In this document: positions 61,342-64,000 of the stretch, piece after piece
Layout of the letters: each line of letters begins with the position of its first letter
Position numbering within the stretch: position 1 is the stretch's first letter
Source: Afifella sp. IM 167
Lineage (GTDB): Bacteria; Pseudomonadota; Alphaproteobacteria; Rhizobiales; Afifellaceae
Assembly: GCF_020144925.1 (NCBI RefSeq)
Contig: NZ_NSLC01000003.1
Location: 248,001 to 312,000 of the forward strand
Direction: 5' to 3'
DNA: 64,000 nt
The notes under the pieces: model-generated
The model's input: the letters and a program-made list of their open reading frames with translations, nothing else
Database searches by the model: none
What the model was told of the DNA's origin: nothing
Translations under genes and position numbers: made by a program

Positions 61342-61623
61342 ATGAAAATCAGGACCATCGCCATCGCCGGCCTTGCCGCGCTCAGCATCAGCGCCTGCAC
61401 GCAGACCGACCAGAATACCGCGACCGGCGCTGCTGTGGGTGGCGTTGCCGGCGCCGTCATCGGCGGTGTTGCGACGAATTCGGTGGGCGGCGCGGTCGTC
61501 GGCGGCGCCATCGGCGCGGCTTCCGGCGCCATCATCGGTTCGGTCGCCAGCCGTCCGGGCTACTGCTACTATCGCGACCGCAACGGTCGCCGGTACACGG
61601 CGGAGTGCCCCGCCGGCTACTGA
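61342..61623 (+). CDS. Glycine-zipper outer-membrane lipoprotein
   Basis: The 93-residue product has a short signal (MKIRTIAIAGLAALS) ending in lipobox I-S-A-C with the lipidated Cys, then a glycine-zipper segment (GAAVGGVAGAVIGGVATN and GGAVVGGAIGAASGAIIG) of the SlyB/OmpA-linked type, and a tail with YCYYRDRNGRRYTAECPAGY. Such lipoproteins stabilise the envelope. ATG 61342 follows GAGAGGACAG. An EcfG-like site upstream suggests stress induction. A strong terminator follows. Confidence 0.88.
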   Translation: MKIRTIAIAGLAALSISACTQTDQNTATGAAVGGVAGAVIGGVATNSVGGAVVGGAIGAASGAIIGSVASRPGYCYYRDRNGRRYTAECPAGY

Positions 61624-61648
61624 TCGGCGCAGGATCGAAGAAATCACG

Positions 61649-61681
61649 GGCCTCCGGCGCAAGCCGGGGGCCTCTTTGTTT
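61649..61681 (+). terminator. Terminator after the lipoprotein gene
   Basis: GGCC-T-CCGGC pairs with GCCGG-G-GGCC around GCAA and is followed by TCTTTGTTT. It isolates the lipoprotein gene from pyc. Confidence 0.7.
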
Positions 61682-61746
61682 GCGTCACAGAACGCCGACC
61701 GCTACAAAATCGGCTCCTGCCGCCGAACCTTCCCGAGAGCCGTCCT

Positions 61747-64000
61747 TGCGCAAAGTTTCCAAGCTCCTCGTTGCCAACCGTTCCGAAATCGCCATCCGCG
61801 TCTTCCGCGCCGCCAACGAGCTGGGGCTGCGGACGGTCGCGGTCTATGCCGAAGAAGACAAGCTCGCCCTTCACCGCTTCAAGGCAGACGAGGCGTATCT
61901 GATCGGCTCCGGCTCCCACCTTGCCGCGCAGATGGGGCCGATCGAATCCTACCTTTCCATCGAGGAGGTGATTCGCGTCGCCAAGGCTTCCGGCGCGGAC
62001 GCCATCCATCCGGGCTACGGCTTCCTTTCCGAAAGCCCGGAATTCGCCGAGGCCTGCGCGGCGGCGGGCGTCACCTTCATCGGTCCCTCGCCGGAAACGA
62101 TGCGCCGGCTCGGCAACAAGGTCTCGGCGCGCAACCTCGCCGAGGAAGCCGGCGTGCCGGTGATGCCGGCGAGCGAGCCGCTCGGCGAGGACGAGGCCAC
62201 ATGGAAGGATGTGGCGGCGAAGATCGGCTATCCGGTCATGCTGAAGGCCTCCTGGGGCGGCGGCGGGCGCGGCATGCGCGTCATTTCCGACGAGGACAGC
62301 CTCGTCGGCATGATCCGCCAGGCCAAACGGGAGGCGAAGGCCGCCTTCGGCAAGGACGAGGTTTACCTGGAAAAGCTGGTGGAGCGCGCCCGCCATGTCG
62401 AGGCGCAGATCCTCGGCGACCGGCACGGCAACCACGTGCATCTGTTCGAGCGCGATTGCTCGGTGCAACGGCGCCACCAGAAGGTGGTCGAGCGCGCCCC
62501 GGCCCCCTACCTCAACGATGCGCAGCGCGATGAGCTTTCAACCTATGCGCTGAAGATCGCCAAGGCGGCCGACTATGTCTGTGCCGGCACGGTGGAGTTC
62601 CTGCAGAACGCCGATACCGGCGAGTTCCACTTTATCGAGGTCAATCCGCGCATCCAGGTGGAGCATACCGTCACCGAGGAGGTGACGGGCATCGACATCG
62701 TCAAGGCGCAGATCCGGCTGATCGAGGGCGAGCGCATCGGCGACCCGAAATCGGGCGTGCCGGCGCAGGAGAAGATCTTCCTCAACGGCAACGCCCTGCA
62801 GTGCCGCATCACCACGGAAGACCCGGAAGAGAACTTCATCCCCGATTACGGGCGCATCACCGCCTATCGCGGCGCGACCGGCTTCGGCATCCGCCTCGAC
62901 GGCGGCACGGCCTATTCGGGCGCCGTCATCACCCGCTTCTACGATCCGCTGCTGGAGAAGGTGACGGCCTGGGCGCCGACCGCCGAGGAGGCGATGAAGC
63001 GCATGCACCGGGCGCTGCGCGAATTCCGCATCCGGGGCGTGGCGACCAACCTCACCTTCCTGGAAAACATCATCACCCACCCGGATTTCCGGGCGAACAC
63101 CTACACCACCCGCTTCATCGACGAGACGCCCGAGCTCTTCGAGACGATGAAGCGGCGCGACCGCGGCACCAAGCTGATCACCTACATCGCCGACGTGACG
63201 GTGAACGGGCACCCGGAGACGCGCTCGCGCCCGCGCCCGCCGGAGGGTGTGCCGCCGCCCGTGCCGCCGCTCTTCGACAAGCGCGAGGTGCCGGCGGATT
63301 TCCTCGGCACCAAGGCGCGGCTCGACCAGGAAGGCGCGGCAGGCCTTTGCCGCTGGGTGCGCGAGCAGAAGAAGACGCTTTTCACCGACACGACGATGCG
63401 CGACGGCCACCAGTCGCTTCTGGCGACGCGCATGCGCACGCACGACATCGCGGCCATCGCGCCGGCCTACCAGGCCGGCATGCCGGAGCTCTTCTCGCTG
63501 GAATGCTGGGGCGGGGCGACCTTCGACGTCGCCATGCGCTTCCTGACCGAAGACCCGTGGGAGCGTCTCGCCCGCATCCGCGAGGGCGCTCCGGACATCC
63601 TGCTTCAGATGCTCCTGCGCGGCTCCAACGGCGTCGGCTACACCAACTATCCCGACAATGTGGTGCGCTTCTTCGTCAAGCAGGCCGCCGACGCCGGGGT
63701 CGACGTCTTCCGTGTCTTCGACTGCCTCAACTGGGTCGAGAACATGCGGGTCGCCATGGACGCGGTGCTGGAATCTGGAAAGATCTGCGAGGCGGCGATC
63801 TGCTACACGGGCGACCTCGACGATCCGGAACGGGCGAAATACGACCTTTCCTACTATGTCGACCTCGCCCGGCAGCTGGAAGCGGCCGGCGCGCAGATGA
63901 TCGCGGTGAAGGACATGGCGGGCGTCCTGCGCCCCGCCGCGGCGAAGACGCTTTTCACGGCGCTGCGCGAGACGACCGATCTGCCGCTGCATTACCACAC
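61747..64000 (+). CDS. pyc: Pyruvate carboxylase (5' part, runs off the window)
   Basis: The window holds about 751 residues of a roughly 1150-residue enzyme that makes oxaloacetate from pyruvate, bicarbonate and ATP. Biotin carboxylase comes first (KLLVANRSEIAIRVFRAA; GGGGRGMRVI; HVEAQILGD; FIEVNPRIQVEH), then the carboxyltransferase from about residue 545 (FTDTTMRDGHQSLLATRMRT, ECWGGATFDVAMRFL). The biotin-attachment domain lies beyond the edge. The TTG at 61747 starts RKVSKLLVANRSE, the usual N-terminus; GAGAG lies upstream. It is the anaplerotic partner to the glyoxylate bypass enzyme glcB elsewhere in the window. Confidence 0.95.

Overview
The window is a high-GC alphaproteobacterial chromosome segment, most likely from the order Hyphomicrobiales (Rhizobiales). 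The evidence is a PhyR response regulator with an HWE-family kinase, homospermidine synthase, a RutR/PreTA/hydantoinase set, TAXI-type TRAP transport and very GC-rich codon use. Family or genus cannot be fixed from the sequence alone. About 47 protein genes or gene fragments are supported, plus one candidate small RNA. The last gene, pyruvate carboxylase, and the first ORF are cut by the window edges.

Layout. 1-1450: an AT-richer, probably acquired patch with a 'beta protein' family gene. 1470-4159: a NitT/TauT-type ABC importer. 4354-7499: a GFA-family protein, then a general-stress-response (GSR) locus with phyR, a candidate sRNA gene and an HWE histidine kinase; the last two have EcfG-type promoters. 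7709-12650: flavin reductase, a TPR membrane protein, homospermidine synthase and an HD-family alarmone-hydrolase relative with altered active-site residues. 12684-23346: pbpC, a PAN-domain alpha-2-macroglobulin, a MTA/SAH nucleosidase and malate synthase G. 23447-32833: MgtC-like protein, then a pyrimidine-type ABC importer, dihydropyrimidinase, a carbamoyl amidohydrolase and RutR. 32964-36471: a translationally coupled type III polyketide synthase/methyltransferase/FAD oxidoreductase operon followed by a HicAB-like toxin-antitoxin pair. 36541-39275: preA and preT. 39391-49882: an orphan ABC exporter membrane domain, xylulokinase, DHDPS-family aldolase, BKACE enzyme, two acyl-CoA synthetases, DUF924, a TusA-like protein and a D,D-carboxypeptidase. 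50024-64000: TAXI-TRAP transporter, FabF-like KAS, thioesterase, M20 amidohydrolase, treZ-treY, a glycine-zipper lipoprotein and pyc.

How the genes work together. Two regulatory threads run through the window. (1) General stress: four GGAAC-N16/17-(C/T)GTT sites precede the sRNA candidate, the HWE kinase, treZY and the glycine-zipper lipoprotein, linking the PhyR/EcfG system to trehalose synthesis and envelope protection. nepR and ecfG are not in the window. (2) Reductive pyrimidine catabolism: preTA, hydA, the carbamoyl amidohydrolase and an ABC importer carry two RutR-type palindromes (32086-32101 and 39327-39342) and a rutR gene. The cluster is split by the polyketide operon and a HicAB module and carries a decayed DUF559 gene between inverted repeats. 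The best candidate for an undescribed element is the C-rich-loop sRNA at about 6132-6281. The type III PKS operon is second.
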